Assembly (NCBI GenBank): GCA_003566395.1 | Contig: PXDL01000232.1 | Span: 1-16,252 of the forward strand | Direction: 5' to 3' | DNA: 16,252 nucleotides | DNA from: Balneolia bacterium | Lineage (GTDB): Bacteria; Bacteroidota; Rhodothermia; Balneolales; Cyclonatronaceae | Shown here: positions 15,592 to 16,252 of the stretch, one piece after another | Position numbering within the stretch: the first letter of the stretch is position 1 | Layout of the letters: each line of letters opens with the position of its first letter | Position numbers and translations under genes: made by a program | The notes under the pieces: model-generated | Told to the model about the DNA's origin: nothing | Database searches by the model: none | Seen by the model: only the letters and a program-made list of their open reading frames with translations

Positions 15592-15620
15592 TTGAACTTT
15601 TTAACCGCACCATAACTTTC
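15592..15620 (+). promoter_or_regulatory. Candidate Bacteroidota-type promoter for the FKBP gene
   Basis: TTG (15592-15594, in TTGAAC) is followed after 18 bases by TAACTTTC (15613-15620), which matches TAnnTTTG except the last base. This fits the -33/-7 promoter form of Bacteroidota and predicts a start near 15627, giving a leader of about 90 bases that contains the hairpin at 15652-15699. Confidence 0.35.
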
Positions 15621-15651
15621 GTTATCTTAACCCGAATTTTAATCCAACTGT

Positions 15652-15699
15652 AAACGGATCGATTAAAAGGGGAGTTCACCCCAATTTCCGATCCCGTTT
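15652..15699 (+). promoter_or_regulatory. Structured 5' leader (two-tier stem-loop) before the FKBP gene
   Basis: AAACGGATCG (15652-15661) pairs with CGATCCCGTTT (15689-15699) with one bulged C, forming a 10-base-pair outer stem. Inside, GGGG (15669-15672) pairs with CCCC (15679-15682) around a six-base loop, with an A/T-rich internal loop between the stems. It ends 18 bases before the ATG at 15718. It is not a terminator, as no T-run follows. A regulatory role is inference. Confidence 0.4.
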
Positions 15700-15717
15700 C
15701 AATTTATTCACATATCT

Positions 15718-16252
15718 ATGCGTATCTATCTAATAATGTTAAAATATCTGGCTCTGTTTCCCGCGCTTTTACTACTATTATCCTGCACATCCGAAACCGA
15801 AGATACCGAGCCCCCGGTGGAATTTCCCGAGGGACTTGTAGTTGAGGATACCGAAGAAGGTGAAGGTGACCGCGTCTCCGACGGCGACATCATTCAGGTA
15901 CACTATACCGGCTATCTCGAAGACGGAGAATCCTTTGATTCCAGCGTGGATCGCGGCCCGTTTACTTTCCAGGTCGGAAGCGGTCAGGTAATTCAAGGCT
16001 GGGATAAAGGCTTTCAGGGGATGCGTGTGGGTGGCAAACGCACACTTACCATCCCACCTGAACTTGCATATGGCGAAGCCGGAGCCGGCGGCGGGATCAT
16101 CCCCCCTAACGCAACGCTGAGGTTCGAAGTTGAACTTCTTGACATCACAAAAGAACCTACCGGCGTTTGGGAATATGATGAATCCGATGTAGTTACCACC
16201 GATTCAGGTCTTCAGTATGCCGTTGTTTCCGAAGGAGAAGGACCCGAAGTTA
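15718..16252 (+). CDS. Tandem FKBP-type peptidyl-prolyl isomerase lipoprotein (3' end outside window)
   Basis: The open frame runs from the ATG at 15718 to the window end with no stop (178 codons). A signal peptide ends at LLSC (lipobox, C23), so the protein should be lipid-anchored. An FKBP domain covers about residues 40-142: VHYTGYLEDGESFDSS (61-76), VGSGQVIQGWDKGFQGM (86-102), IPPELAYG (112-119) and PPNATLRFEVELLDI (129-143), with the usual active-site residues in place. It would catalyse cis-trans isomerisation of X-Pro bonds and assist folding in the periplasm. From about 162, DSGLQYAVVSEGEGPEV begins a second FKBP-like unit, so a tandem protein is expected. A second in-frame ATG at 15736 also gives a full signal peptide; the choice is open. 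Confidence 0.87.
   Translation, partial: MRIYLIMLKYLALFPALLLLLSCTSETEDTEPPVEFPEGLVVEDTEEGEGDRVSDGDIIQVHYTGYLEDGESFDSSVDRGPFTFQVGSGQVIQGWDKGFQGMRVGGKRTLTIPPELAYGEAGAGGGIIPPNATLRFEVELLDITKEPTGVWEYDESDVVTTDSGLQYAVVSEGEGPEV

Noticed and set aside
1..16252. CRISPR arrays, tRNA or rRNA genes, insertion sequences or prophage
   Set aside because: No regularly spaced direct repeats, cloverleaf-like sequence, transposase motif or phage gene was seen on either strand.

Overview
The window looks like chromosomal DNA from a moderately GC-rich member of the Bacteroidota/Balneolota-Rhodothermota group. The grounds are a short Hc1/histone H1-like gene, several lipoproteins with canonical lipoboxes, a GH3 glycosidase fused to a serine-hydrolase domain, DUF2721 and DUF3891 proteins, and mostly weak or absent Shine-Dalgarno sequences. 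The lineage is inferred from protein style only; there is no rRNA gene in the window. I see no tRNA, CRISPR array, insertion sequence, phage gene or integrase, and no gap longer than 300 bases.

Layout. Positions 1-813 (+) hold the 3' part of a PH-domain (YdbT-like) membrane protein. It converges on a minus-strand block running leftward from 4648 to 825: lysA (diaminopimelate decarboxylase, apparent TTG start), a membrane-anchored alpha/beta hydrolase, a DUF3891 protein and a short-chain dehydrogenase/reductase. A 179-base divergent region (4649-4827) separates lysA from a rightward five-gene block with gaps of 5-31 bases (4828-12068): a penicillin-acylase-like membrane-anchored protein, a BadF-family sugar kinase, the GH3-serine hydrolase fusion, a two-domain cytidine deaminase and a short protein weakly resembling an amino acid kinase. 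Next come a solitary histone H1-like gene with a clean rho-independent terminator, a lipoprotein 5'-nucleotidase/cyclic phosphodiesterase and a DUF2721 membrane protein. The last of these converges on an ankyrin-repeat gene with an acidic tail. The window ends inside a tandem-FKBP lipoprotein preceded by a structured leader.

How the genes may work together. The core of the plus-strand block reads as a muropeptide-rescue unit. The GH3 domain would release GlcNAc, the fused serine-hydrolase (AmiE-like) domain would split MurNAc from its peptide, and the BadF-type kinase would phosphorylate the free amino sugar. This parallels NagZ-AmiE and MurK known from Firmicutes. The divergent lysA consumes diaminopimelate, so recovered peptide could in principle feed it; that link is inference.

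The most unusual feature is that three of the five genes in this block show eroded active sites. The acylase-like protein lacks the N-terminal serine and the oxyanion-hole asparagine region. The cytidine deaminase has a dead N-terminal half and a live C-terminal half, the reverse of the E. coli order. The last gene resembles only part of an amino acid kinase.
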